The notes below the pieces were generated by a model, which was not told where the DNA came from, searched no databases, and worked only from the letters and a program-made list of their open reading frames with translations. From the NCBI RefSeq assembly GCF_024586455.1, contig NC_065922.1:27090089-27154088 (forward strand): a stretch of DNA of 64,000 bases, written 5' to 3'. Positions within the stretch are counted from its first letter, which is position 1. Every line of letters starts with the position of its first letter. Shown in pieces: positions 35,035 to 46,060 of the stretch. The translations under genes and the position numbers were made by a program. The DNA comes from Bactrocera neohumeralis (Eukaryota > Arthropoda > Insecta > Diptera > Tephritidae).

Positions 35035-35560
35035 GATTTGAGAATACAGGTGACTGCTTCTAATAGATGTACATTCACTTCAATATTAGTGCGGGCGGAA
35101 CTGGATTTGACCTCTTTGACTGTGCGCTCAGGACTTGTCGAAGGGTGTTTATATATCCGACTCGTTTTTGTGCCGAGTCATAGTAAAATCACTGGGAACC
35201 ACAAGGCCGATAAGCTTGGACATTTGGAAAGACATCCTTACGTCAATTTGATGCGATTAGAAGCAAGTCGGTACTCCGTTGTCCACTTCCTTGTGCGGCT
35301 ACGAGATCAGAATGAATCGGACAAGGTCGTCTGAACTACTTGCTTTTAGACAAGTCAATCTCGCTGCTATTGAAGGTTTACAGACTGGACAATGACCAAG
35401 CGTCTCAGTGCTTCATTTGTGGGTCGTTTTTATCAAAGAAGGATAAAGGTGAAGTCGAATCGTCTAAGACCTTTTTTCCCCTATTTCTCAGACTGGAATT
35501 GAAACATGACAGAGGACACGATTTTGGCAAACCAGAGGAGTAGCTGGAATTGCTAATAAC
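35035..35560 (+). mobile_element. Non-LTR retrotransposon RNase H relic
   Basis: A 98-codon frame (35038-35334) includes ELDLTSLTVRSGLVEGCL and FVPSHSKITGNHKADKLG. The latter matches the WVPGHSGI.GNE.AD.LA motif at the end of RNase H domains in jockey/LOA/I-type retrotransposons (the His and Asp positions are kept). The following CFICGSFLSKK recalls the cysteine-containing tail. No reverse transcriptase is present upstream. Inactive remnant. Confidence 0.55.
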
Positions 35561-36413
35561 CGCCTAATAGTTTTGTGGTAAGCTCGAAACAGTTTATGCG
35601 GCTATGAAGATCTTAGGCCCTATTCTGTATCTCGGTTCGAAAATGTATTCTATTAGAAATTCGGATCTACTTTATAATTATCCGAAAGTTGTACCACCCT
35701 GTGCCAGAATAAATACGTACAATTTTCGTTTTCGCTTTCTACAACTCAAAAGCTAACGAATATTTTATTCGAAAATTGGCTTGAAAATCCGAAAATCGAG
35801 TTAAAGAATATAAAAAATCCGAATTCGAGTAAATTTTTTTCGAATCGAGTTACAGAATAGGCCCCCTGGTGAGGGATCACAACGTTCATAGCTAAGCAAG
35901 TGATATCCATCGCTAACTTTGTTGCAACGATCAACCCTGCGACATAACCTCACGCATAGCCAACCTGGACATTTAGACCTTTCCCATATTACTTCCTTTT
36001 AAGTAGCTAACAAGAAATCTGCGGCGATTAAATAGAATTGTGTAGAAAATTTTCGTTATGAAAACTCAAAACCGAAGATTTTAATATAAATTCTCTTTTC
36101 AAAGGGTTCAGTTCTACAATTTCCAACTGAACGAATGCCAATGTCTAATGCCGTAGGCTACATTCATATCGATTAGTTCTGCAGGCAAGAACGGCCCCAT
36201 GCGTCTTCGAACTCAACAAAAATTGGTGCGGTTCAGAAACAGTTCGTGGTTACATCTGAATAGATGAAGAAGTTTAACCTGCTAAATTGAAATATTTGTG
36301 CTTTTTTGGGTTTGATTGTTTGTGCTAAGAAACACCTAATATTTGTTAAAAAAATTTATAATTGAACTAAAAATCTCTTATTAACTGCTAACCACTATCA
36401 TTTTCTTTCCACT
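35561..36413. other. Presumed intron or 5' region of the downstream gene
   Basis: No ORF. 36380-36415 becomes pyrimidine-rich and ends in an AG directly before the ATG of the next frame. Confidence 0.4.
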
Positions 36414-36415
36414 AG
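36397..36415 (+). promoter_or_regulatory. Candidate splice acceptor
   Basis: A pyrimidine-rich run (CATTTTCTTTCCACTAG) ends with AG exactly before the ATG at 36416. This is a good match to the insect 3' splice-site consensus and implies an upstream non-coding or coding exon; no matching donor could be assigned. Confidence 0.55.
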
Positions 36416-37399
36416 ATGGCCGCCATCACCAAAGACTTCATAGATATTAATCTGTCTACCGATGAACTGATGCTGAAAGAGCTCGAGCGCCGCGATGGCA
36501 TTTATTCGTTCATTTTCCACGAACTAGAAGTGCCCAAAGCGGAAACACCAACAGCCAGCATATCGCCTGACAAGTTGATTGACAGAAATCATGAAGCAGC
36601 AAAGACACCGGCAATGAGTGAGAACGAAGTTAGCGCTGACAACAACAATGCCACCGACAGCAATAACCCGTCCGATAAGTTCAAAATCCGAACTGAAACA
36701 GTGCTCATACAGCGTTCCAATGTAATTTGCCATTCGAATAGTACGCTAACAGCAACCGCAACCAAAACCAAGACAATGATTTACACCGCACCCACAACAA
36801 CAACGCTCAGCAACACCCCACCAAGCAACAAGAGTCCGATGGAAACCGCAATGGCTACCTCAACAAACGCAACACCAACAATGCTACCCAGCCTATTTAC
36901 AACTACACCACTGACAGCAACAACATACGCAACACCGTTCACAAATGGCAACGTGCTGCCGCCGGCCGCTTGCTTCCCTAGCCTCAGCGGCATCAACATG
37001 CGCAGCTATCACGAACACTTCAAGACATGGCATCCGCCGCCAACGCTCGTCTATGACAATCCCAAGCTCTATGCGTACATGGCCAATTGCGGGTTTCGCG
37101 TGCGCCTGGCCACGCCGCGCTTCTCGCACATCACGGCGCCTTTGGTGCGCAATCGGCGACACGCGCTCAAGGAGACGCCCCAGTACAAGCGGATGTCGGA
37201 GTTGAGTATGTGTGCACCGGTCGCCGATTTGCGTGCGCTCTTTCCGCTCGACCCCGACGTGCATGCGCCATTTGCTGCGACAATAGGTATTGTGGAGGAC
37301 ACGTCGATGACCGATGTTGATGCGGGGGTTGGGGAATTGCCGGAAATCGGTTGCTGTGCTGGTGCTTCTTTGATGCAGGACGCACCGCTGCTAAAGTGA
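36416..37399 (+). CDS. Uncharacterised host protein, probable terminal coding exon
   Basis: A 327-codon frame with the balanced codon use and GC-rich third positions of a real fly gene, in sharp contrast to its surroundings. It begins MAAITKDFIDINLSTDELML directly after a splice acceptor, so the ATG may be the start or an internal Met. Residues 1-40 are acidic and probably helical (ELERRDGIYSFIFHELEV). Residues ~43-106 are polar and disordered; ~107-175 are Thr/Ala/Pro-rich low complexity. Residues ~185-290 look folded or conserved: SYHEHFKTWHPPPTLVYDNP, YAYMANCGFRVR, and a basic KETPQYKRMSEL. No signal peptide, membrane segment or known catalytic motif is visible. AATAAA follows 24 bp after the stop. 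I do not recognise the gene; an RNA-associated or adaptor role would be speculation. Confidence 0.68.
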   Translation: MAAITKDFIDINLSTDELMLKELERRDGIYSFIFHELEVPKAETPTASISPDKLIDRNHEAAKTPAMSENEVSADNNNATDSNNPSDKFKIRTETVLIQRSNVICHSNSTLTATATKTKTMIYTAPTTTTLSNTPPSNKSPMETAMATSTNATPTMLPSLFTTTPLTATTYATPFTNGNVLPPAACFPSLSGINMRSYHEHFKTWHPPPTLVYDNPKLYAYMANCGFRVRLATPRFSHITAPLVRNRRHALKETPQYKRMSELSMCAPVADLRALFPLDPDVHAPFAATIGIVEDTSMTDVDAGVGELPEIGCCAGASLMQDAPLLK

Positions 37400-37422
37400 T
37401 TGGTGCAGTTTTTGATAATTAA

Positions 37423-37428
37423 AATAAA
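37423..37428 (+). terminator. Polyadenylation signal AATAAA
   Basis: Canonical AATAAA 24 bp after the stop codon of the 327-codon frame, giving a very short 3' UTR. Its place supports that frame being a terminal exon. Confidence 0.6.
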
Positions 37429-37546
37429 GAAGGAAATTTTTGTTAAAATAAGTGTCGAATTCTTGGCGTTCAGTATGACCTTGAGTCAGTAGTGTTGACA
37501 GTTCTTATTTATTTACTGTGAAATTATTTTTTTTTTACCTCCGACG

Positions 37547-37771
37547 ATGTCTACTAGTTGGACACACATGGAAGCCAATAAATTTGAGCAAATACACATA
37601 AGTGACCTGCAATCACTCAAATCAAAACACTTGAAAGTTGCACAAATCGAATCAAGATTGAAAGCTCCTTTGCAAGTTGTGGAGAAAGTTTCTTGCTTGG
37701 CCCAAAAAGAAAAATATGAAAAGAAATCAGTGCTGGCAAAGAAAACTGTAGCTCTCAAAGGGAAAATGTGA
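37547..37771 (+). CDS. Small lysine-rich ORF, doubtful
   Basis: A 74-codon frame, MSTSWTHMEANKFEQIHISD..., rich in Lys, Ser and Gln and probably helical (KSKHLKVAQIESRLKAPLQV). It starts 148 bp after the stop of the larger gene and is preceded by a T-rich run that could be a splice acceptor (TTTTTTTTTACCTCCGACG), though the AG is weak. No domain recognised. It may be a small host gene, an exon, or chance. Confidence 0.22.
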   Translation: MSTSWTHMEANKFEQIHISDLQSLKSKHLKVAQIESRLKAPLQVVEKVSCLAQKEKYEKKSVLAKKTVALKGKM

Positions 37772-38152
37772 TTTCTAAACAAGTGGTGAAATATGAATGC
37801 CAACCACTCTGGAAGCTTATAAAATTACGTGCAGATATAGAGATGTACGCATTGGGTATACTAGGATGGTCCAATTTAATATTTAATCGTTTATTACCAT
37901 TTTTATACCTTTGCAACCTGATGCTACAGAGTATACCACCTAAAACTAATAGTAATTATGTATATATTTATATTCTTAAATGAAACACAATCTTCAGTGT
38001 CACAATAAGAACTGGTTTTCTTTATTTTCTTACATTATCACTAAGCATAAATAACATAGAGCTTATTCTAATTTCTCTTATTATTAAATATTATGCTACC
38101 ACGATAAGTTCTCTTAATACTCTTATATTTAATGTTGTTGTAGCATCATACA
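37772..38152. other. AT-rich spacer
   Basis: Contains a motif TTTATACCTTTGCAACCTGATGCTACAGAGTATA near 37900 that resembles the start of a common fly interspersed repeat; nothing coding. Confidence 0.35.
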
Positions 38153-38236
38153 TACTATGTATGTATGTATGTATGTAAGTATGTAAGTATGAAAGTATGT
38201 ATGTATGTATGTATGTATGTATGTATGTATGTATAC
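38153..38236. repeat. GTAT/ATGT microsatellite
   Basis: About twenty units of TATG, slightly interrupted (TAAG, AAAG units). Confidence 0.95.
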
Positions 38237-38249
38237 ATTACTATATATA

Positions 38250-39070
38250 CATATTTAAAATATCAGGATGACGAGAAAAGTTGACCGTTCGTAGATGAGC
38301 CTAATCGGACCACTGCCACGCCCACAACATAACATTAATAGTAAAATTAGAAAGTGACGTAACAAAACACTAGAGGCACTTAGGGGACAAAAAAAGCACA
38401 ACTACCAAATTAGGCTAAGCGCAAATATTGTAAGAACTCCTACCGTCAGTGTGATAATGGATGAAGTCGGAAGCCCCGCTAACTCCTCATATAACGGTAC
38501 TGTTAAAAACAATCTATAACTAAATACGGCAGAGACATTAAATTTTACCTTCGAGAGGGCTTTATGACAGCCGGTGTGAAGATTGTACAATCTGCCTGGC
38601 CTCGCCCACTTTTTGGTGAAATCACATATCTCGGCACCCGACAGACCGATTTCGACAAAATTTAGTACGTAACACCACTCTTGTATTCTTTTATGTCAAA
38701 GTGCGGCTACTTCCTGTATAACATAATTCAAAGTCCTGTTTGATTCCAGTACACCAATAAAGAAGTAATCAATATAACGGAACAAAGTTTTCACCAAAAA
38801 TTGTCCTATCAAAATTGTTCAAGACTCTAGGTACCGAATATGTAAACCTCAGTATTTATAGTTGACTTTAGATCGAAGATATCATTCAATGTGTGAGACA
38901 TACAATTGATATTGATATTGAATCGGGTCAATACTTTTCTGAGCCCCATATTTTTATAATTTGACTCATCACATAATTCTAACGTTTTTATGACACAACG
39001 AAAAAATTGGGGACACTTGACCACAACCACGCCTACTTCTTATACATCACAATTTCAAATTCGATATAAT
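38250..39070 (+). repeat. Dispersed repeat C, longer copy
   Basis: Shares GGCCTCGCCCACTTTTTGGTG, TAGTACGTAACACC and CCAGTACACC in order with 28930-29120, and has related GCCACGCCCAC and CCACGCCTAC blocks before and after. Non-coding; probably a decayed transposable element. Confidence 0.5.
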
Positions 39071-39404
39071 TATTTCACCTTACAGTATGTACAAATAGCG
39101 CCGTTATGGTATGCCACCCCACGTCCAAAACTAACTAAAGTCAGATAATATCTTTTCAAATCCTCAGATACTGCCTCTGTGGGCTCAAGACCTTTCGCTG
39201 ATTTGTTTTCAAGGATATCGGTACAACTCTGAGATACTATACATTATTAAAATGTCCAGACAAGGTGCGGTTCTGTCAAAAATGGCGAAAATCAGCTTCC
39301 CTTAGCATCAATACCAATAACCATTAAGATTTTCAAACTTCCGGTTCCGGTTGACTTTAAGGGGTGTAATGGTGTATAGTTATAATTCTGGGTAAGCAGT
39401 TACA
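39071..39404. other. No feature recognised
   Basis: AT-rich spacer. Confidence 0.35.
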
Positions 39405-39900
39405 CTTGTAGGACTATACCCAATTGCAGCGCACCCTGAAAACATGAGCAACCCTTGCTGACATCACCACTATCCAAGAAATGCCATAGACTGGACAAGG
39501 ACGGAACTAATAGATCTTTGTGGCAACGAGGACTGTCGTGTCGTAGTAGAGAGAAAGCAGACATCCAACTTCTTAATATTGCGATCGACGTGAGAAGGGA
39601 AGTGCGAACCCGATTCCCCAATCGATGACGATGGTATAGATGTTCCACTGCCCGACTATGACAAGGTTCAAATAGCTATTACTGATCTAAAGAACAACTA
39701 AGCGGCAAATGACCGATGGATTGTCGGCCGAGATATTCAAATACGGCGGCGGAGAACTGACAAAGTGCTTCAGCTTCTTTGCAAGATATGATCGGATGAA
39801 CGGGCATATAAGTTGATTGGAGCCTAAGTGTACTCTACCCAATCCACAAAAAGGGACTATTTGCGCCAATTACCGTGGGATAATTGGATGCTAATCCAAG
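39405..39900 (+). mobile_element. RTE fragment, several deletions
   Basis: Blocks in RTE order: ITTIQEMP-W-TGQ (endonuclease start, near 39465), EDCRVVVERK (39525-39555), FPIDDDGIDVPLPDYDKVQIAI (39620-39680), AEIFKYGGGEL (39730-39755) and PIHKKGLFAPITVG (39840-39880). Successive parts of the parent are missing and frames shift. Dead. Confidence 0.75.
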
Positions 39901-39904
39901 ACAG

Positions 39905-40330
39905 ATAATGTTGCTAAATACAACTTAGGCGGTCATGTCCTTCTGTCTGTCTAGTCCTTCAGTTTTTGAGATGTCGAACTGAAATTTTGCACGCGTTCTT
40001 TCGAATCACTATATCATAAATGAAAAATTGTTTCTTTTGATCGAGATATCTTCATCAAACTCGGCCCGAATTATTATTTAAGACAATGGTGCAATATCCG
40101 AAGAAATTACTCAATTGGAATCACTACAGATTATATCTGCCATACAAACTGAACGGTCGGAAAATCTTTTACATTTGACGAGAATTCATCAAGAAATTTG
40201 CTTGTGTTATGTGTTATTAATACTAAAGCATACCTTTGCTGCTCTTCAAACCCACCGAACAAGATCAATTTCTTATATACCATAGAAATTTTTTACTTGT
40301 GAAGGGTATTCTTGACCTGACCTCATAACT
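39905..40330 (+). repeat. Dispersed repeat A, copy 4
   Basis: Carries TCCTTCAGTTTTTGAGATGTC, TCGAGATATCTTCATCAAACT, TCTGCCATACAAACTGAACG and the end motif GTGAAGGGTATTCTTG. Forward orientation, as copy 1. Non-coding. Confidence 0.6.
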
Positions 40331-42014
40331 GATCTTGTATAAGCTATCTTTAATCGAAATATTTCAATCGGTAATTAGTACTTAAACACTGTCTACCCTA
40401 ATATGACAATAATTCCTCATGTTGTATGAGGAAATCGAATTTAACTTCAACTGCGGAAAACAAGTATTTGCTTATAAATAACTGTATATTTTCATATAAC
40501 AATATGTTCTACTGTTTATACTTCAAAAAGAGCAAAGAAGGGCGTCTCACAAACACTTCTACAAGCACATTTGTAAAGAGACTTACATTTATTTGCTAAA
40601 AAATGGGAAAAAGGTGGACATGAAAAATTGCATTGCAAGCGAAGGACATCAGCCTTGAGCTTATACATGCATATATATTTGTGTAAATATACAGTCCCCA
40701 ATGCAAGTACGCCTGCGCATGTGAGTATGTCGAAGCGAGCTTTTCACATGCCAACGCGTGCATAAAGCATGAAGTAGTGCGAAACGTTTCCGCTTCCCGT
40801 TCGCTTCTTTCTTCAAGCTACAGCAGAAACGCAAACTAAGAAATACACCTACATCTTATCCGCACACACGAGCGAAGAGACAGCACCCAAGCACCCTTAT
40901 CTGCGAGCACGTACTCACATCAACTACAAACACTCATCTTCAGCCGCCAGGAGCCTGCAGTCCTACACTGGCGTTCGCTTGTTTCAAGTGCAGGATGTGC
41001 ATTTGCTGCTGAAAAGTCCTGCCATTCAAGCGTGCTATGTTAGGATAGCTGCAAGTCAAATAAGTGGCTGCTCGCCGGTGAAATGGAAATTGTTGCAGCC
41101 AGCAATTTTACGCCTCTGCCGTGAAACTTTGGAGGCAATGAAAGTTAGCTGCCACGCTTTTACACACACATAAACATATGCATTTACGGGTGCGCGCTCT
41201 TGCGATTCTTGGTTACTGATCCCCTGTAAACGCCTATAAGTATGCATCACATTGGTTTCGGTTAGACAGTCAGTCAGCCAGTGAGCCAGCGGTCATATCA
41301 GATTCACCCTTTAGTTGGATCTTCTGCATATACACGCCACGGCTCGTTGCATCTCAAGGCTGGTGTACAGCTAGTGAACAAGCTGACGCTATCAGGTGTG
41401 TCCTTGTAGAAGACGAGTCGAAGTGTTGAAGAATAACTGTACAGTTAACTGCTTGTGCCACATATGTACTCGTGTGCATGTCGGTAAGTGTTAGATGATT
41501 CCTAAGGCAAGTGAATGGAGCGAGTGATTTGACACACTGGTTCGAAACTTTTAACTTTTATTTTGGAATCTAAATGTTAAGAGCTTTTAGATTCATAACG
41601 CATATTGCTCTCAGGACGAAGTATTTGATCGCCATCTCTATATCGATCTCGATATCTTGGAATACCATTTATTAGAAAAATAGGCATGGATGCAGGCGTA
41701 GGTCTAGGAGATTCCTCAAGTTAAAGAGACCGAAGTTCTCACGTTATTGGAAGGCTAATCCATTTATAGTGGGGTTTAGAAACCGGTATAAATCAGCTTT
41801 GAAACCACTTACAGAACTGTAGAAAAACTTGCTATTTGGAAATCATTTCCACATGAATAATATATCATCAATACATTTTTAGAAGATAGCTTAAACTTTT
41901 TAGTATTCCGTTTTGTAGTTTAATTTCTGAAGCGAGCTTTCACCAAAAAATAGATTTTAAAAGACCCGCCTCTAGTTGAGCTAGTAAACGGACCAGTATT
42001 GAGTATAAATCTAA
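40331..42014. other. Intergenic DNA, possible promoter-like patch
   Basis: 40790-41290 is less AT-rich, with AGTCAGTCAGCCAGTGAGCC near 41268, compatible with insect initiator-like sequences. There is no TATA box at the right distance and no linked ORF. Confidence 0.3.
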
Positions 42015-42330
42015 AGATTCGTCAGGATAGGGAAGGTCTTCTCCGCGAGGCGACTCCCTATCGACTCTTGCCAACAGAGACTACTTCGGACTGATTACGC
42101 AAGTGAGAAGTGTAGTCCTCTCTCGACGAACAAAAACCAAACTCACTATTCCCATCCTGCTACTTGGTGCAGACCATGGACGATGACATCTGGTGAGTCG
42201 ACGTAACAAGTTTTCGACAGAAAGGTTCTGCGGAAGATTTATGGTTCTTGCGCATTGGCAACGGCGCGTATCGCATTCGATAGAACGATGAGCTGTACGA
42301 GATATACGACGGGATCGACTGCATCCCTGA
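42015..42330 (+). mobile_element. RTE fragment, 3' half with deletions
   Basis: Contains VRIGKVFSARRLPI (matching VRIGKDLSEPF...), LANRDYFGLITQVRSVVLSRRTKTKL (42070-42140), PILLLGA, and the GSCALATARIAFD-like stretch equivalent to GHGEYRIRWNDELYEIYD (42260-42315). It ends abruptly at 42316, where the RNase H relic begins. Confidence 0.72.
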
Positions 42331-42334
42331 AAAC

Positions 42335-43010
42335 TTGGGTCACTCCGTCGCGGAACCTATTCCTGGTATTATCTTTCTACACATAGACCTACGAGGAACT
42401 TTTTGGTTTGTGCAGAGACTTTTTTCAAGAACTTATCAGTCAAGTTTTGCTGCAAGCTACCAGTTCACTGAGGCTATCCAGATAGCAGCAGATGTACTGC
42501 GTTACTCTGAAGTCAAGCGTCTTTCAGAGAGTTTGGTACTACTTCCGATAGCAGAGCCGTATTAGAGGCCTTGAGCTCTCTGACAGTGTGCTCAAAGCCA
42601 GTCATGGATTGATGATCTCATTAGTTATAGCAGCACGATTTGTCGATAGAAGGACTGCAAAGCTGGGCTCGCAAAAAGCACAGCAGGTTGGGAATGAGTC
42701 GGTATTCCTTTCTCTAGCGTTCTGACACTGAATTAATTGATCTCACGTGATCTTAGCAAGCATTTGTCAGCAATCATCACATGTACGGGTACGGAATCCA
42801 TCTGATCCAGAGCGGATCCAAGCCGGAATTTTGGCAGTTCTAACTGGACACTATCCTAACTTTTTTGTAACTACACCTTCTTCGAACCGGGCGCATTGGT
42901 TGAAATTAAGAAATTTTTGAGGGTCATTCATGTCGATTCAAAATCAGAAGTTAGTGGTCCAACAAAGAACTGACCTGCTCAGCTAGGCAATTAGGATGGT
43001 TGGTGAGTCC
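42335..43010 (+). mobile_element. Non-LTR retrotransposon RNase H relic
   Basis: Frames in order: FQ..SFAASYQFTEAIQIAADVL (~42430-42500), GTTSDSRAVLEALSSLTV (42535-42590, the catalytic aspartate of the RNase H core) and AGILAVLTGHYPN (42830-42865), the tail block also seen at 27.5 kb. The parent's reverse transcriptase is absent. It abuts an RTE fragment, so one inserted into or next to the other. Confidence 0.6.
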
Positions 43011-43189
43011 TGTCGCAAAATCAATTCGTTTACCTAACCTACAGGTCTTTGTAAAAAGCTTAATAAAGTACAATTTCCAGAACAATTGCGTTAAAGCTAC
43101 TAATTTTACGAGGTTATGCTAGACTTTCATTTATAATATGAGTTCAGAACAGGGGCTGTGCCAGTCTTTAGTGAATTCGGTAAAAAACC
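43011..43189. other. No feature recognised
   Basis: Spacer between retroelement relics. Confidence 0.35.
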
Positions 43190-43712
43190 TGGCTTAATAG
43201 AGATTGGCGTGTTCGACCACAGCAGGGAGAAGGAAGGCATGTCCCGCGAGGGATAGAAGAGAGTGGCGGTGGCTATCTCAGTCCAAAAGGTGCTCAGAGG
43301 AAACCCAGGGCCACCCCCAAATTGCGAGTGCGGGATGACACCATGAGCTTCATTAGCTTACGACACGTGGATATGGTCAAACAACCATGACGAATGACCC
43401 GAATCCTTCGGAAATAGCGAGTTCAGGGGCCAGTTTGTCAATTGGCGCGTCCGTCCTCAACCTCGAACAGCAAGAGGTGCGAGTCGAGCACGACGTGGAC
43501 GCCGAACTAAAACTTCTGGACGAAAGTCTGAAGGATGAGACGCCTCCAAATTAACATAAAGTATGCGAAGCCGGCCTTCGCCAATTTACTGTACTGTCTT
43601 AAGCAAAACGAAGCCGATGTCGCCGTGATCCAGAAACCGCGGCTGACTAGTAACGGCATCTCTGGATTGAGGACGAACCAGAGCTTGTGTGATGGTCCGA
43701 AATGAATTAACG
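43190..43712 (+). mobile_element. LOA/R1-group element: ORF1 end and ORF2 start
   Basis: 43190-43530 is markedly GC-richer than its surroundings and reads as the end of an ORF1 (RPSSTSNSKRCESSTT, LLDESLKDE in alternative frames). At 43535 an ATG overlapping the end of the preceding frame opens MRRLQINIKYAKPAFANLLY, LKQNEADVAVIQKPRL, TSNGISGLRT: the start of an apurinic-type endonuclease domain (N at the first catalytic site, then the D-A-IQ-P motif with the usual glutamate replaced by lysine). The frame stops at 43708. Truncated and inactive; clade assignment tentative. Confidence 0.55.
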
Positions 43713-45204
43713 GTATTTTTTTAAGTAATCTTCTGGAAATTCAGAAGGGTTGGGCTCTTTATGTTGAGTAGATATTTACATTTTCTCTCTTGTAGCCATA
43801 AGATTCAGTAATCGTGATCGTTAGTATCATCTGAATCCATAGTTTTTTTTTAGATTTATTAAATACATCGATCTCAACCAGTTTGATCCCATAAACATAT
43901 ATTGATATTGCTCATGCTTTCATGCAATATATACATATATGTATGTTGAACATTACCAAAAACTTTTAGACTTCGAGCCAGTGTACCGTGCGTGTGCTTT
44001 TGTTTCACTTCACTTTTTTCTCTGTTAATGTCCTCAAAAGTTTTCGCCACAACTAACTCCCAAAATGCCACACATCTGCATGTATAGCAAAGCGTTGCCA
44101 GAACTTTTTGCAACACTCATAGTTTTTTCCATATTGGTATCAGTCGACGCCCACACATTTGCTTGAGTGATTGCAAAACTTCATTTTCAATTCAATTTTA
44201 CTCAACTCTCGTCGCCTTGGCTGCTATTGTCGCTCTTCCACGTGTTCGCCTTCTCTACTTGTCGTCACTGTCTTGAAGTTCAATCTTTTACTTTTTTGAT
44301 TTCGCTCACCTGCATCTAGTGTCGCACACAGGTTTGCACTGGCCCAGCTGGGGGAATTTCAGCAAGTTCTTTATGTGGACATTTGCATGTCAAAGTGTCT
44401 GGAAATTGCAACTCGTCATCGACTACATTTCGGTTTTATGTCAACCAACTGCTTCCAACAGCCACTTTTTGCTGAGTTTTATAAGTTTCGTTTGTGTGAC
44501 TATCTGCAGTGCAAATGTATGCGGGCATACGAAAGTAATGGCGTTTTTGACAAATTTTCAGCTGTGAAACCTTTGACTACTAACATTCTCAAAGTGTATC
44601 GTTTTCACTTGGAGAACTTGTACAAAGTCAATAAGTTGTATAGTCAATTCTTTTATTGTAACGAAATTAATTTTTTTATAGGGAGGATTTGCATGGTAAC
44701 ACATTGAAAGGATAATTGAATGCAACTCTGATAAGTATTTGCCAATTTTCGTTTAAAATTATTATACGACGGATTGAGTGTCTCAATAAGATCCCATTTT
44801 CTCAAATTTAAAACGTCTTAAAAATGTGAAGGAACTTAACTTCAAAAGCACTCTACCGAACGAAACTAATGATATTAACACAGTCACAGGACTTAGTCAA
44901 TATTTAAGAGACCGGTAGAGAAGATATCAATGCAATTATGAGGCTGTAGTTCGACTCGTTCAACAATAAATTTGGATTCATCAGAATCCGAAGGGAAAAA
45001 TTGGAATTATATAGCGCAAGTAACTGTAACTATTTTAAATTGTACCGTATAGTGACTAACCGAGATTTGAATTCATCTGGAAAACCATATGTCTCCGCCA
45101 ATCACCGTGGGTATTTGCTCACTTTGGGCTGATTTACCTACGCAGTTGACAGGTCAATTGAATAGTTCTCAACCTAACAGAGTAAAACATATTTTTTGCA
45201 AATT
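43713..45204. other. Intergenic DNA
   Basis: 44310-44710 has a 110-codon frame without recognisable domain; nothing else. Confidence 0.35.
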
Positions 45205-46060
45205 CTTCTTTTTATTCAACATAGTTCCCTTCACGGTTGATATACTGATTATGACCCTCCAACTATTCAATATCATTTTTGTGTACGATTTGTTCTTTGC
45301 TTCAAAATAGACCACAGTTCTTCATTCGTACATTATCTTGGTAAAAAAACACTTTTTTTCTTCAAATGCGAATTACGGTGATTTCAATAACGCTATGTTA
45401 TACTCGTTCTTGATGGTGCTTCCTTTTTCTAAGTTGTCAAATAAAATTATTCCATGCGCATTCCAAAATTCAGACGCTGTAAACTTGTCAGCCGACTTTT
45501 GCCTCTTTCCACGCTTTGTAACGGGTTAAGCCTGTGCAGTTCACTCGGATGACTGTCGATTGACTTCGGAGTGTAATGATGGAACCATGTTTCATCCATT
45601 GCCAAATATCGACGCAAAAACGCGGGTCTATTACGCTTGAACATCTTCAAACACTTCTACGCAACATCAGTTGTCGTTGTTTTTTGGTCAAAAGTGAGCT
45701 CTCGCGGTACTCACTTTGCACAGAGCCTTTTCATACCGAAATATTCGTGAGTGATACAATATATGTATGTACACATATAGTTGATATCTTTAAAGTGCCT
45801 GCTATATCGAACAACTTCACTTTACGGTCGCCCAAAATTATTTTCTGAACTCTTGATATTTTTGTAGCGCTAAAAACCTCTTTGTTCATGTCCTGCTTCA
45901 CTGCCTTCAGGAGGTGCTCATTTCATTATGTCGATATAATATCTTTGTTGGCTGATCTTCCTGGGGTACTTTCGAAATTCGTCATCAAACTAAGTTTTTG
46001 CATCGAGAGTTTTTCCTTCAAAAAAATTCACAAGAAATTCCGTTTTTATCCATTTTCTTC
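45205..46060 (-). mobile_element. Mariner relic (second mariner lineage)
   Basis: Minus strand, from high coordinate: VQKIILGDRKVKLFDIAGTLKI (45780-45860), ELTFDQKTTT, KMFKRNRPAFLRRYLAMDETWFHHYTPKS (45560-45650; MDETW holds the first catalytic aspartate), then a long deletion and finally KNDIE*LEG plus a tail equivalent to RYNQCITLEGNYVE near 45200-45290. Catalytic regions two and three are absent. This lineage differs from the mariners at 20.2, 47.9 and 62.1 kb. Confidence 0.7.

Noticed and set aside
36893..37264. Minus-strand frames opposite the host exon
   Set aside because: Shadows of the GC-rich plus-strand coding exon.
38153..38236. Regular short repeats as a possible CRISPR-like array
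   Set aside because: A four-base microsatellite in a eukaryotic genome, without spacers.
44375..44707. 110-codon frame with several cysteines
   Set aside because: No domain, AT-rich end, no splice acceptor or polyadenylation signal tied to it.
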